In this document: piece after piece, positions 25,460 to 34,372 of the stretch
Layout: the number at the start of each line of letters is the position of its first letter
How positions within the stretch are numbered: position 1 is the first letter of the stretch
Source of the DNA: Comamonas sp. lk
Lineage (GTDB): Bacteria > Pseudomonadota > Gammaproteobacteria > Burkholderiales > Burkholderiaceae_C
DNA: 38,093 nucleotides
Direction of reading: 5' to 3'
NCBI GenBank assembly: GCA_945869165.1
Contig: CAMBNY010000026.1
Location: 1-38,093, forward strand
Notes under the pieces: generated by a model
The model's database searches: none
What the model was told of the DNA's origin: nothing
Seen by the model: only the letters and a program-made list of their open reading frames with translations
Translations under genes and position numbers: made by a program

Positions 25460-26692
25460 TCAAGCCGTGTGAATCTCGTTGCCGACCGCCGGCCAGCGCC
25501 TGCGCATGTACATCCAGGCCACCAGGCCAATGCCCATCATGCAAATCGACGCCGCAGCCAGCGCGACGGCCGAATGCATCACCAAAGGCGAGATAGCGCC
25601 CGCGACGATGGCATTGGCCAGCGAGCCAATAAAGCTTTGCAGCGACGAGGCCATGCCACGCCGCTCGGGGTACAAGTCCAGCACCAGCAGCGTGACCACC
25701 GGCACCATCATGGCCCAGCCAAAAGCAAAAATGCCCAGCGGAAACAAGGCCCAGCTGACATGGGCGGTGAACAGCAAATTCGCCACCAAATTAAGCACCC
25801 CGATGCACAGCATGATCACAAAGCCGTTGCGAATCTGGCGCTTGGGCGTGATGCGCCCGGCCACGCGCCCGCTGACCCAGGCCCCAGCCATGATGCCGCC
25901 GATGGTGATCAGAAAAAACCAAAAGAAATGCTGCGGCGCTAAATGCAGCACCTCGCCCAAAAAAACCGGCGCACTGAGCACATACAAAAACATGCCGTTA
26001 AACGGAATGCCGCTGGCCAAGGCGAGCAAGATAAAGCGCGGGTCCGAGCCCAGTTGCCAATAACCGGCCAGCAGATTGCGCACTTGAAAAGGCTGGCGCT
26101 GGCTGATGTGCAGCGTCTCGGGCAAGAGCCGGTAATTGGCAACCCACAACACCACGCCAATCGCGGTAAGAAACCAAAACACCAAATGCCAGCTACCCCA
26201 CAGCAACAACTGCCCGCCGATCAGCGGCGCAATGGCTGGCGCAACACCAAAGTAAATCGTGATCTGGCTCATCACTTTTTGCGCTTGCGAGGGCGGGTAC
26301 ATATCGCGCACCACGGCACGCGCCACCACAATGCCCGCGCCGGTAGAAAAGCCTTGCAGCGCGCGGAAAAAAATCAACTGGCCAATGCTTTGTGACAGCG
26401 CACACCCCAGCGAGGCCACGGTGAACACCGCCAAGCCCCAAAGCACCACTGGGCGGCGGCCAAAGCTATCGGAAATCGCGCCATGAAACAGCGACATCAG
26501 GGCAAAACCCAACAAATAAGCCGACAAAGTCTGCTGCATCTGCAAAGGCGTGGCGCCCAGCGAGGCAGCAATATCGGCAAAGGCCGGTAGATAGGTATCT
26601 ATGGAAAACGGCCCCAACATGCCCAGCACCGCCAGCAGCACCGCAAAAGCCCATTGAGGAAGACGCCACAGCGATTGGGCATCAGGATTCAT
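25460..26692 (-). CDS. Bcr/CflA-family MFS drug exporter
   Basis: 410 residues with twelve predicted membrane helices. The opening (FAVLLAVLGMLGPFSIDTYLPAFADIAASLGATPLQMQQTLSAYLLGFALMSLFHGAISDSFGRRPV) is the Bcr/CflA signature, with the MFS motif A-like GAISDSFGRRPV and motif C-like GVAPAIAPLIGG. The family exports bicyclomycin, chloramphenicol or sulfonamides, and L-cysteine in some cases, by proton antiport. Substrate is not predictable. Monocistronic on the minus strand; about 170 bp upstream before the rcnA 3' end show nothing recognised. Confidence 0.92.
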   Translation of the reverse strand: MNPDAQSLWRLPQWAFAVLLAVLGMLGPFSIDTYLPAFADIAASLGATPLQMQQTLSAYLLGFALMSLFHGAISDSFGRRPVVLWGLAVFTVASLGCALSQSIGQLIFFRALQGFSTGAGIVVARAVVRDMYPPSQAQKVMSQITIYFGVAPAIAPLIGGQLLLWGSWHLVFWFLTAIGVVLWVANYRLLPETLHISQRQPFQVRNLLAGYWQLGSDPRFILLALASGIPFNGMFLYVLSAPVFLGEVLHLAPQHFFWFFLITIGGIMAGAWVSGRVAGRITPKRQIRNGFVIMLCIGVLNLVANLLFTAHVSWALFPLGIFAFGWAMMVPVVTLLVLDLYPERRGMASSLQSFIGSLANAIVAGAISPLVMHSAVALAAASICMMGIGLVAWMYMRRRWPAVGNEIHTA

Positions 26693-26860
26693 TACATCGG
26701 GGTGATAAGAACATCCGGCTATTGGAACATGGCATGCGATTTAGACCCCTCAGGCGCGCCAGCAAGCTAAACCGCGCACAGCCCTTGCATAGTAAGAGGA
26801 AAGCGCGAATGGGCTTGGCTGTGCTTTGTGACGTGCTAGCGTCCTGCCCGCTTTGCGCCT

Positions 26861-27808
26861 TCAGGCCGCAACCGCCTGCAATCCGTGCCAGCCTTCGCCC
26901 GCCATCCAGAGCGCGAGCAGTAGCATTAACACGGTGGAAATATAGGGCGCTTTGGCGGCCCAATGACCAAAGCCAGTCCAGCGCTTGGTGGCTTGCCCCA
27001 CGCTCCACGCAGCAAGCACACCCGAGGCCACCATCGTGAGCGCCAGGCCCACGCTAAAGCTCAGCACCAGCGTGGCGCCCAAGGCAACTTGTTTGAGTTG
27101 CAGGCACAGCAGCAGCACGGTAATCGAGGCCGGGCAAGGAATCAAACCGCCGGTCAGCCCGAACACCAAAATTTGTCCATTGGTGGCATGGCCGGACGCA
27201 AAGCGCTGTTCAATTTCTCGCGCATGCGCCTGGGCATGGGCGTCCATGCCTGGCGCTGCATCCGCAGTGGCGGTGCTGTGCGTATGCGCCGCGCCACGGC
27301 CATGACTGTGAGCCGCCCCGTGTCCGCGTCCGTGATCGTGATCGTGATCGTGGCTGTGGCCGAGCTGATGTGCATGATCGTGGCCTTCTTTATGGCCGTG
27401 CACATGGTCGCTGTGAATACCATTTGCACCATGCTGGTGTCCGTGGTCATGCGGATGCGGCAAACCCTGTAGCCAGGTGCGGTAAGCCATCCACAAGGCA
27501 GTGGCGGCGATCAGCGCGGCAGAGATCAATTGCAAATAAGGCTCGCTTTGCGCCGCCCCCCAATGGCCACCAAAATACAGGCCGCCCATGGCGATCACCC
27601 ACACAATCGCTGTGTGCGACAAAGTCGCCGCCAAGCCCAGCAAGACCGCCTGCCCGACCGTGCCGCGCACCGCGATGATGAAAGCGGCCATCATGGTTTT
27701 GGAATGCCCGGGCTCCAGCCCATGCAGCGCCCCCAGGGCGATGGCGCTGGGGATAAACCACCAGACGCTACTGTTGCCTTGTTGCAACATTTGGGCGAAT
27801 TCATTCAT
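26861..27808 (-). CDS. rcnA: Nickel/cobalt efflux protein, RcnA family
   Basis: 315 residues from ATG 27808 (MNEFAQMLQQGNSS). IPSAIALGALHGLEPGHSKTMMAAFIIA is the NicO/RcnA signature. It is followed by hydrophobic helices, then a long His/Asp-rich cytoplasmic loop (residues of about 115-180, with HDHGHQHG, HSHDHDHDHGRGHG and HSHGRG), then GLTGGLIPCPASITVLLLCLQL and further helices. The protein extrudes Ni2+ and Co2+ across the inner membrane, the His loop binding metal. The longer frame back to 28420 runs through rpoH antisense and is not coding. The divergent region with rpoH carries a TATAGT -10 candidate (27816-27821) and repeated half-sites, but no rcnR-like gene is present. Confidence 0.92.
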   Translation of the reverse strand: MNEFAQMLQQGNSSVWWFIPSAIALGALHGLEPGHSKTMMAAFIIAVRGTVGQAVLLGLAATLSHTAIVWVIAMGGLYFGGHWGAAQSEPYLQLISAALIAATALWMAYRTWLQGLPHPHDHGHQHGANGIHSDHVHGHKEGHDHAHQLGHSHDHDHDHGRGHGAAHSHGRGAAHTHSTATADAAPGMDAHAQAHAREIEQRFASGHATNGQILVFGLTGGLIPCPASITVLLLCLQLKQVALGATLVLSFSVGLALTMVASGVLAAWSVGQATKRWTGFGHWAAKAPYISTVLMLLLALWMAGEGWHGLQAVAA

Positions 27809-27830
27809 TCCCCGGACTATAAGCCCGCAA

Positions 27831-27858
27831 GTAAACCTAGGGTAAACCAGTAGGTTTA
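27831..27858. promoter_or_regulatory. Operator-like half-site array in front of rcnA
   Basis: GTAAACC occurs at 27831-27837 and 27842-27848, and the inverted GGTTTA at 27853-27858, giving an 11-bp period and an outer inverted repeat TAAACCTA/TAGGTTTA (27832-27839, 27851-27858). It covers the -35 region of the likely rcnA promoter and abuts the CIRCE element. This suggests a repressor site, perhaps metal-responsive; the protein is unknown. Confidence 0.45.
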
Positions 27859-27885
27859 TTAGCACTCTCGGTGTTTGAGTGCTAA
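27859..27885. promoter_or_regulatory. CIRCE element (HrcA operator) upstream of rpoH
   Basis: TTAGCACTC (27859-27867), a 9-bp spacer, and GAGTGCTAA (27877-27885) match the CIRCE consensus exactly, including spacing. A -35-like TTAGCA and a -10-like TAATAT (27883-27888), 18 bp apart, overlap the two arms, so HrcA binding would block this promoter. The site is 31 bp before the rpoH ATG. Confidence 0.95.
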
Positions 27886-27916
27886 TATTCAGGCTTCCGA
27901 CTGAAGGAGTCCCCCT

Positions 27917-28855
27917 ATGTCCCTCGCAATCGCCTCGAATACCGCTTTGGCCCCGGCCAACCCTTGGTCTTTGGTGCCGCCGCTTGGCAACCTGGACGCT
28001 TACATCTCCACCGCCAACCGGCTGCCGATGCTGACGCTTGAAGAAGAACAGCGCTTTGCCCGCCAGTACCGCGACGACAACGACCTCGAAGCCGCCGGTA
28101 AGTTGGTGCTTTCGCACCTGCGTTTGGTAGTGTCGGTGTCGCGCCAGTACTTGGGCTATGGTTTGCCGCACGGCGACCTGATTCAGGAAGGCAATGTCGG
28201 CCTGATGAAGGCCGTCAAACGCTTTGACCCGGACCAAGGCGTGCGTCTGGTGAGCTACGCGCTGCACTGGATCAAGGCCGAAATCCACGAATACATCCTG
28301 AAAAACTGGCGTATGGTGAAAGTGGCCACTACCAAAGCCCAGCGCAAACTCTTTTTCAATTTGCGCTCTATGAAGCAGCGCTTTAAATCTAACGATGCCG
28401 CCGCCGACATGGCCACCCACCGCGACACTCTGAGCCCGGCCCAGGTGCGCGCCATGGCCGACGAGCTGAACGTCAGCGCAGAAGATGTGCTGGAAATGGA
28501 AACCCGGCTATCGGGCGGCGATGTGTTGCTCGACCCTATGGCCTCGGACGACGGCGAAGAGGTCTATGGCCCGATTTCCTACCTGACCGATAGCAACCAT
28601 GAGCCACTAGCGGTAATAGAAGCGCACCGGCGCGATGTATTAGCCTCAGACGGTATCGCCAGCGCGCTAGAAGTGCTGGACCCGCGCAGCCGCCGTATCG
28701 TGGAAGAACGCTGGCTCAAGGTCAATGACGACAACAGCGGCGGTATGACCTTGCACGAGTTGGCAGCCGAATACGGCGTGAGCGCCGAACGTATCCGCCA
28801 GATTGAAGTGGCGGCTATGAAAAAAATGAAAACTGCGCTGGTCGATTACGCTTAA
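27917..28855 (+). CDS. rpoH: Heat-shock sigma factor RpoH (sigma-32)
   Basis: 312 residues, a typical length. Region 2 contains LRLVVSVSRQYLGYGLPHGDLIQEGNVGLMKAVKRFDPDQGVRLVSYALHWIKAEIHEYILKNWRMVK; it is followed by the RpoH box QRKLFFNLR, which distinguishes sigma-32 from other sigma factors. Region 4.2 is MTLHELAAEYGVSAERIRQIEVAAMKKMK. GAAGGAG precedes the ATG. The protein directs transcription of chaperone and protease genes. The perfect CIRCE upstream implies repression by HrcA, so the two heat-shock systems are linked. A strong terminator follows. Confidence 0.97.
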   Translation: MSLAIASNTALAPANPWSLVPPLGNLDAYISTANRLPMLTLEEEQRFARQYRDDNDLEAAGKLVLSHLRLVVSVSRQYLGYGLPHGDLIQEGNVGLMKAVKRFDPDQGVRLVSYALHWIKAEIHEYILKNWRMVKVATTKAQRKLFFNLRSMKQRFKSNDAAADMATHRDTLSPAQVRAMADELNVSAEDVLEMETRLSGGDVLLDPMASDDGEEVYGPISYLTDSNHEPLAVIEAHRRDVLASDGIASALEVLDPRSRRIVEERWLKVNDDNSGGMTLHELAAEYGVSAERIRQIEVAAMKKMKTALVDYA

Positions 28856-28956
28856 TGGGCGCAGTCTTCACACAGGCTTTCGCAGTGGACCATTACGCAA
28901 AAGCTCACACAGTAGTCTGAAGAAGTTACTTGGCAGCGCTACTTGCGCAGTAGTTG

Positions 28957-28983
28957 AAAGGCCCGCAATGCGGGCCTTTTTAT
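28957..28983. terminator. Bidirectional terminator between rpoH and sco
   Basis: AAAGGCCCGC (28957-28966) and GCGGGCCTTT (28970-28979) form a perfect 10-bp stem with loop AAT, followed by a T-rich tract. It terminates rpoH, and the A/T flanks let it serve the converging cox/sco operon, whose final stop codon overlaps it. Confidence 0.92.
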
Positions 28984-29615
28984 TTCAGCAACAGTGCAAT
29001 ATCTGCGGCCAGCACCGGCGCGCCGCTGCCATAGCGGGTGAACAAGCGCATCTGGCCCTTGGTGTCAAAGACATAACTGCCCGCCGAATGGTCCATGGTG
29101 TAGTAGTCCGCGCTTTTACCTGCAACTTTTTTGTAATAAATTTTGAAGTCTTTGGCAAGCACCGGCAATTGCTCTGGCGTGGGGCGCAATGCCAAAAACA
29201 TCGGGTCAAAATTGACCATATAGGCTTTGAGCAATTCTGGCGTGTCGCGCTCCGGGTCCAGCGTTACAAACAGCGCTTGCAAACGCTCGCCATCAGCACC
29301 CAATAGTTTTTTGACTTGCGCTAGCTCGATCATGGTGGCCGGGCACACATCGGGGCATTGGGTGTAACCGAAAAACATGACCACCACTTTGCCAGCAAAG
29401 TCGGTGAGGTGGCGTACTTGCCCGTTGTGGTCGCTCAGTTCAAAGCCTTTGCCGTAATCCGCGCCGGTCACATCCACCGAGCTAAACGATAACTTGTTGG
29501 GCTCACATGCAGCTAGCAGAAAGGTTGCTGCGCCCAGACCCAATCCCAGACCCATTCGCATCACACTACGGCGTTGCAACATACTGGCCGATCGAAGGGA
29601 AGCATGGTGTTTCAT
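28980..29615 (-). CDS. sco1: SCO1/SenC copper chaperone for cytochrome c oxidase
   Basis: 211 residues. The N-terminus ends in a lipobox-like LLAAC, suggesting a membrane-anchored lipoprotein facing the periplasm. The thioredoxin-like domain has the copper-binding C-P-D-V-C motif ([12 protein letters not shown]) and the distal histidine in [11 protein letters not shown]. It delivers copper to, or maintains the thiols of, the CuA site of subunit II. It is the last gene of the operon, overlapping ctaB by 4 bp. Confidence 0.93.
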   Translation of the reverse strand: MKHHASLRSASMLQRRSVMRMGLGLGLGAATFLLAACEPNKLSFSSVDVTGADYGKGFELSDHNGQVRHLTDFAGKVVVMFFGYTQCPDVCPATMIELAQVKKLLGADGERLQALFVTLDPERDTPELLKAYMVNFDPMFLALRPTPEQLPVLAKDFKIYYKKVAGKSADYYTMDHSAGSYVFDTKGQMRLFTRYGSGAPVLAADIALLLK

Positions 29616-30520
29616 AAAAGGTAATGGTCCAGCAGCAAGGCAGCGAACAAGGCGCTGAGATGAATCAGCGAGAAGCGAAAAGTAGCGCGCGCCAAAGTGT
29701 CCGAATAGTTACGCATCAGGCGCCAGGCATAGACACAAAACCATATGCTCAAAACCACGGCGGCAGCCAGATACAACCAAGAACTCATGCCATACATAAA
29801 GGGCAACAAGCACGCGGCAAACAACACCCAGGTGTAGAGCAGGATATGTAGCCGGGTGAACTCACTGCCGTGGGTCACGGGCAGCATGGGCAATCCGGAC
29901 TTGCGGTAATCCTCCACGCGGTACAAGGCCAGGGCCCAAAAATGCGGCGGCGTCCACAAGAAAATAATCAGAAACAAAATCAGCGCTTCGGGCCCGACAT
30001 CGCCGGTCATCGCGGCCCAACCCAGCACCGGCGGCATGGCACCTGAGGCGCCGCCGATCACAATGTTTTGCGGCGTCAAAGGTTTGAGGATGACGGTGTA
30101 AATCACCGCGTAGCCGACAAAGGTGGCAAAGGTGAGCCACATCGTCAACGGATTAACCCAGAAAAACAAAATCGCCGATCCAGCGCCGCACAAGAGCGCA
30201 GAGAAAATCAAGGTTTGGGTGTTGCTCAGTTCACCGCGCGCGGTCGGTCGCCAGGAGGTGCGTTTCATCTTGGCGTCGATTTGTTGCTCTACGATGCAAT
30301 TGAAAGCCGCAGCCGCAGCAGACACCAGCCAGATACCCAAACAGGCGATCGCCGCCAGCCGTACTTGCGCCCAATCCGGCGCGCCGGGCACTGCGAGCAC
30401 CATGCCGATGAGCGCACAAAAAACAATCAGCTGAATCACCCGCGGTTTGGTGAGAGCGTTGAACTGCCGTACCACGGACATGGTGGGTAGCAGGGATGTG
30501 ATACTGGCTGGGGCACTCAC
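29612..30520 (-). CDS. ctaB: Protoheme IX farnesyltransferase (heme O synthase)
   Basis: 302 residues with about nine membrane helices of the UbiA superfamily. The prenyl-diphosphate site reads [15 protein letters not shown] (first Asp of the usual NxxxDxxxD replaced by Glu), and the second motif is [15 protein letters not shown]. It farnesylates heme B to heme O, the precursor of heme A for this aa3 oxidase. The GTG start at 30520 overlaps the ctaA stop (GTGA); an internal ATG at 30481 ([18 protein letters not shown]) is an alternative. Confidence 0.93.
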   Translation of the reverse strand: MSAPASITSLLPTMSVVRQFNALTKPRVIQLIVFCALIGMVLAVPGAPDWAQVRLAAIACLGIWLVSAAAAAFNCIVEQQIDAKMKRTSWRPTARGELSNTQTLIFSALLCGAGSAILFFWVNPLTMWLTFATFVGYAVIYTVILKPLTPQNIVIGGASGAMPPVLGWAAMTGDVGPEALILFLIIFLWTPPHFWALALYRVEDYRKSGLPMLPVTHGSEFTRLHILLYTWVLFAACLLPFMYGMSSWLYLAAAVVLSIWFCVYAWRLMRNYSDTLARATFRFSLIHLSALFAALLLDHYLL

Positions 30521-31683
30521 GTTGCTTTTCTCAAAGTTGTTGGCATTGCCACAAGACTGTTTGTGCGCACCTGGCTAATCGTTAGCAGCCACACGAGGCA
30601 AACCAACATGGCGCCTGCGCCACCGGTATGCAGCACAGCGGCCAACAGCGGCCAACCCAGTACCACGTTGCTCAGGCCCGTAGCCAGTTGCAAGGCTAAC
30701 AGCAATCCCAGCAGCTGCATCGGGCGGCGCAGCGCGGGGTAGGCGCGCAATTGCCAGAGCACGAGCGCAATCACCACAACCAAGCCGCCTGCCATCCAGC
30801 GATGCACCATATGGATGGCGGTGAGCGCCTCAAAGCTAATCGGCTGGCCATCGGCTTGCAAACCCAAGGGACGCCAGAGCGTAAAGCCCTGCGCGAAGTC
30901 CATCGCCGGCCAATGGCTGCCTTGGCAGGTAGGGAATTCCATGCAGGCCAGCACCGCGTAATTCGTACTGACCCATCCGCCCAATGCGGCTTGCAACAAC
31001 AGTGCAGCCAAGGCCAGCCACATACCGGTGCGCATAGATACTGCGACAAGCTGAACTTCCCGTGCACCCGCGTGCAGCCAAAGTTTCGCCGCCTGTAAAG
31101 TCAGCAGGCCCAGCAACACATACCCGCCCAGCAAATGCAAAGTGACGATAGCGGGAAAAAGTTTCATGGTGACCGTCAACGCACCAAAGGCACCCTGCAC
31201 ACACACCCACACCAAAGTCGCCATCGCCCAGGCGGGGTGCATGGGCGTGCGCTGTTGTAAAGCCCGTGCCTTGCGATGATCACGCCAGGCGCTTATGGCC
31301 AGTAGCACGATCAGCATTCCCACGCCCGATGCCAGGTAGCGGTGTAGCATTTCGATCCAGGCCTTGCCATGCGTGACCGGGCCTTCGGGGTTAGCCGTCT
31401 GCGCCAGCTCAATAGCGCCTAGCGCGCCGACCGGGCTCGCATGACCGTAGCATCCAGGCCAATCGGGGCAGCCCAATCCGCTGTCGGTCAGGCGGGTAAA
31501 AGCACCGAATAGCACCAGATCAAAAGTCAGGAATAAAGTGGTCACTGTCAAGGCGTAGTGCCACAGCCCCGCCTGGCGATGGCGCCCGCTCCACAACAGG
31601 TAAGCCAAAGGGATCGAAGCCACGGCCATTCCGATGAGCACCAGTTGGCCCAGCGGTGAGAGGTTCCAGAGCGGGGTATCCAT
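30517..31683 (-). CDS. ctaA: Heme A synthase (COX15/CtaA family)
   Basis: 388 residues from ATG 31683; an in-frame TTG at 31698 would add five residues. Eight membrane helices are expected. [21 protein letters not shown] is the diagnostic COX15 segment with its cysteine pair, and [23 protein letters not shown] is its duplicate in the second half. Histidines in [10 protein letters not shown] and [11 protein letters not shown] would ligate heme. It oxidises heme O to heme A, working with the adjacent ctaB product. Confidence 0.93.
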   Translation of the reverse strand: MDTPLWNLSPLGQLVLIGMAVASIPLAYLLWSGRHRQAGLWHYALTVTTLFLTFDLVLFGAFTRLTDSGLGCPDWPGCYGHASPVGALGAIELAQTANPEGPVTHGKAWIEMLHRYLASGVGMLIVLLAISAWRDHRKARALQQRTPMHPAWAMATLVWVCVQGAFGALTVTMKLFPAIVTLHLLGGYVLLGLLTLQAAKLWLHAGAREVQLVAVSMRTGMWLALAALLLQAALGGWVSTNYAVLACMEFPTCQGSHWPAMDFAQGFTLWRPLGLQADGQPISFEALTAIHMVHRWMAGGLVVVIALVLWQLRAYPALRRPMQLLGLLLALQLATGLSNVVLGWPLLAAVLHTGGAGAMLVCLVWLLTISQVRTNSLVAMPTTLRKAT

Positions 31684-31701
31684 GTTGTATTTAGCCAAGG
31701 C

Positions 31702-32388
31702 TTAACGCCCGGCGGTATCCCAAAACGCAGAGGCGCGCAACAGGCGCTCCATATCGCGTTTGACTTTGGGGGCCTGGTCTACATCCATGCGCGCCGGGAA
31801 ACGCATCATCCAGTTGCCTAGCGGATCAACCACATACAAATGGTCCTGCAAGGCAGTGCCCTGCTCGGGCTGCAACCAGGTTTGCAATTGCGCGCTTGGC
31901 ACGCGCAATACCGTTGCGGTGGCCAGCGCGGGCAGCAGGCTTGGGGCGATGGCAGCATCATCACTGACTAGCCAAACCCAATCGACACGGTCTTTTTCTT
32001 TGCCCACACCTTCGCGCAACTGGCGCTGCATGTACAAATGATGCTGACATTGCGCATCGCAGGCACCGCCTGCCACGCTGATCAGCAGCCATTGACCTTT
32101 GAGCGCGCGCAAATTGGTCTGCTTACCCTCCATCTGCACGGCCTGCATATCCGGTAAGGGGCGTTGCGGGTCGATAAGCGCGCCGAAATTCTGACGTGCC
32201 TGGGGCCGAATCAGGTAGTAGGTCATGTAGGAGGCCACTACCGGTGCGGCACAAACCAGCAAGACCATCAACATTTTCCAGCGACCCATTCGGGTATTCG
32301 CAGCGTTTGTAGCCATATCCTGTGGGGTGGGCATGGAATGCACAGTCAAACCCAGCGGTTCGTCACGTGAACTTTCAGTGGGAGCCAT
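31702..32388 (-). CDS. Membrane-anchored SCO-like protein of the cox locus, function unknown
   Basis: 228 residues. A hydrophilic 35-residue N-terminus precedes one membrane helix (MLMVLLVCAAPVVASYMTYYLI). A periplasmic domain follows, patterned like thioredoxin/SCO proteins: FGALIDPQRPLPDMQAVQMEGKQTNLRALKGQWLLISVAGGACDAQCQHHLYMQRQLR, with a C-D-A-Q-C motif in the place of the SCO CxxxC. The distal SCO histidine is not obvious; YVVDPLGNWMMRFP near the end resembles the SCO C-terminal strand. Placed between surf1 and ctaA, it is likely an oxidase assembly thiol protein. This is inference from context and fold pattern. Confidence 0.8.
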   Translation of the reverse strand: MAPTESSRDEPLGLTVHSMPTPQDMATNAANTRMGRWKMLMVLLVCAAPVVASYMTYYLIRPQARQNFGALIDPQRPLPDMQAVQMEGKQTNLRALKGQWLLISVAGGACDAQCQHHLYMQRQLREGVGKEKDRVDWVWLVSDDAAIAPSLLPALATATVLRVPSAQLQTWLQPEQGTALQDHLYVVDPLGNWMMRFPARMDVDQAPKVKRDMERLLRASAFWDTAGR

Positions 32389-33133
32389 GGTTTGCCATAT
32401 CCTGGGAAGTAGCCGCAGGGCGGCGAAAAAACTGAAACCACAGGTACAAGCCTGCTATCAGCAATGACAGCGCAAACCATTGGAATGCGTAGCCATAGTG
32501 CTTTTCAATACCAAAGTTGACCACCGACCATTGCCTGCGCAAGCCTTGGCTGGGCGGGCCTGACTCGCGCACCGTAAAAGCTTCCAGCGTCAACCCAGTT
32601 TGACTACGGTATTGATCCAAGTCCAGATTTTGCCGTATCGGCCCCTCGCCAGGCGCACCGGGGGCATAGAGCTTGGAAGGCACAAGGGCAATGTCGCCAT
32701 AGACCGATACCCATCCCGACGGCGTTTGCACCCCGGGCAATTGCTCGCGCTGTTCAAAATTACGCGGCGCCCAGCCACGTTGCACTATCAGAACGTGGCC
32801 TTGCGGCTCCAAGCGCAAAGGCGTAAGGACAAAAAAGCCCACCTTGGCATCCATTTGGCGATTGTCCAAGTAGACAGTATGGGCGGGCAGCCAGCTCCCT
32901 TTTAGCTGCACGGGGTGATAAAGCACGCCACTTTCCTGCATACGGCCTTGTGCAGCCAATGCAATAACTTCGGCGTTACCTAAAGGCGTTTTACCCGCTT
33001 GCGCATGCATCGCGCTTTGCAAAGCCTCTTTTTGCGCTGCACGGTCCAACTGCCAAAAACCCAACGCCAGCCCCAGCAGGCTGAAAAAAGCCGCCGCCGC
33101 AGTCACGCGGTAGAACTTCGGGTCACGATTCAC
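32375..33133 (-). CDS. SURF1-family cytochrome oxidase assembly protein
   Basis: 252 residues with the SURF1 layout: an N-terminal helix (AAAAFFSLLGLALGFWQLDRAAQKEAL), a central periplasmic domain (GSWLPAHTVYLDNRQMDAKVGFFVLTPLRL, VLIVQRGWAPRN) and a C-terminal helix (HYGYAFQWFALSLLIAGLYLWFQF). The HYGYAFQWF stretch is the family signature. It assists heme A insertion into subunit I. The start is GTG 33133, only 15 bp from the divergent DUF2909 start; the 3' end overlaps the next gene by 14 bp. Confidence 0.92.
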   Translation of the reverse strand: MNRDPKFYRVTAAAAFFSLLGLALGFWQLDRAAQKEALQSAMHAQAGKTPLGNAEVIALAAQGRMQESGVLYHPVQLKGSWLPAHTVYLDNRQMDAKVGFFVLTPLRLEPQGHVLIVQRGWAPRNFEQREQLPGVQTPSGWVSVYGDIALVPSKLYAPGAPGEGPIRQNLDLDQYRSQTGLTLEAFTVRESGPPSQGLRRQWSVVNFGIEKHYGYAFQWFALSLLIAGLYLWFQFFRRPAATSQDMANHGSH

Positions 33134-33148
33134 AAGATAATCCTATCC

Positions 33149-33370
33149 ATGAGTTACTTTGTTGCCTTGGGCTTTTTAGCCGTGATCGCCAGCTTGGCCG
33201 CCGCCCTGTTTTTCATGTTGCGCGGCGGGAGCGGCGGGCCCAGCAAGTCGCGTCGCATGGCACGGGCTTTGGCCTTGCGGGTGGGCTTTTCTATTTTGAT
33301 CTTCGTCTGTATCCTTTTGTCTTGGCAGGCTGGCTGGATTCAGCCTACCGGCATACCGCCGGGCGCCTGA
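33149..33370 (+). CDS. DUF2909 twin-transmembrane protein
   Basis: 73 residues from ATG 33149: helix 1 FVALGFLAVIASLAAALFFML, a positively charged loop GGSGGPSKSRRMARALALR, helix 2 VGFSILIFVCILLSWQAGW, ending IQPTGIPPG. This is the DUF2909 pattern found near oxidase assembly genes in Betaproteobacteria. It is the only plus-strand gene within the cox locus, with a strong terminator 26 bp after its stop. Function unknown. Confidence 0.85.
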   Translation: MSYFVALGFLAVIASLAAALFFMLRGGSGGPSKSRRMARALALRVGFSILIFVCILLSWQAGWIQPTGIPPGA

Positions 33371-33396
33371 CCACTTCCCGCGTTTGACACCAAACA

Positions 33397-33422
33397 AAAA
33401 GGCACCTCGCGGTGCCTTTTTT
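33397..33422. terminator. Bidirectional terminator between DUF2909 and coxC
   Basis: AAAAGGCACC and GGTGCCTTTT form a perfect 10-bp stem with a TCGC loop (33397-33420) plus further T residues. On the minus strand it ends in TTTTTGTTT. It would stop both the DUF2909 transcript and coxBA-ctaG-coxC read-through into surf1. Confidence 0.93.
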
Positions 33423-33436
33423 GCTTCCGGCAGGCC

Positions 33437-34318
33437 TTACATCCAATAGACCAGGATGTACAAACCAAGCCAGACCACGTCAACAAAGTGCCAATACCAG
33501 GCAGCACCTTCAAAGCCGAAATGGCGCTCTGGGCTGAAGTGACCTTTTTGCAGGCGCAGAGTGATGAACAAAAGCATCAACATACCCACTAACACGTGAA
33601 AGCCATGGAAGCCCGTCAACATGAAGAAGGTAGAGCCGTAGATACCGGAACTAAGCTTCAGGTTGAGCGCCGAATAAGCGTGGTAATACTCATAGCCCTG
33701 AACGAGCAAGAAAGTAACGCCCAAAAGCACCGTCAACCACATAAAGCTAATGGTTTTGCTGCGATTGCCATCGATCAGCGCGTGGTGCGCGATGGTTAAA
33801 GTAACGCCCGAGCTCAAGAGCAAAGCCGTGTTGATCGTGGGCAACCAGAACGGGCCCATGGTGGTGAATGGCTCGATGATGCCGGCGGGCGAAGCAGTTA
33901 CACCAGCAGCAAGACTGGGCCAGACCGATTTGAAGCCAGGCCACAAGAGTGCGTTATCCAAACTTCCCAGCGCAGGTACCGAGTGCGAGCGGGCCCACCA
34001 CAGGGCGCTGAAGAAAGCGCCAAAGAACATGACTTCCGAAAAGATGAACCAGCTCATGCTCCAGCGGAAAGACAGGTCAATTTTTCGACCATACTGCCCA
34101 GTTTCACTTTCATGGACTGCCTCGCCAAACCATTGGAACAGCACGAAAAAGAGAAATAGCATGCCAAAGGCGAGCGAGTAACGGCCCCAATCAGAGCCAT
34201 TTATCCACTGGCCCGCACCCAAGATCACGAAGAACAAAGCCAGCGAAGCCATAAAGGGGTGACGCGAGGGCTGGGGGACAAAGTAATACGGTTGTGCGCC
34301 GTGTGCAGTGCTACTCAT
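33437..34318 (-). CDS. coxC: Cytochrome c oxidase subunit III
   Basis: 293 residues with seven membrane helices. WFGEAVHESETGQYG and FRWSMSWFIFSEVMFFGAFFSALWWAR are hallmark segments, and YGSTFFMLTGFHGFHVLVGMLML and AAWYWHFVDVVWLGLYILVYWM close the protein. It stabilises subunit I and its proton pathway. It lies downstream of DUF2970 with a 54-bp gap and is the last gene before the internal terminator. Confidence 0.96.
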   Translation of the reverse strand: MSSTAHGAQPYYFVPQPSRHPFMASLALFFVILGAGQWINGSDWGRYSLAFGMLFLFFVLFQWFGEAVHESETGQYGRKIDLSFRWSMSWFIFSEVMFFGAFFSALWWARSHSVPALGSLDNALLWPGFKSVWPSLAAGVTASPAGIIEPFTTMGPFWLPTINTALLLSSGVTLTIAHHALIDGNRSKTISFMWLTVLLGVTFLLVQGYEYYHAYSALNLKLSSGIYGSTFFMLTGFHGFHVLVGMLMLLFITLRLQKGHFSPERHFGFEGAAWYWHFVDVVWLGLYILVYWM

Positions 34319-34372
34319 TTCAACTCCATTTTTCCAAATTCGATTCTAGGAACGCAGCGCTTTGGGCTGCGC

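Noticed and set aside
27809-28420. N-terminal extension of rcnA across rpoH
   Set aside because: The added 204 residues are antisense to rpoH and pass through the CIRCE region; RcnA proteins start near MNEFAQMLQQG.
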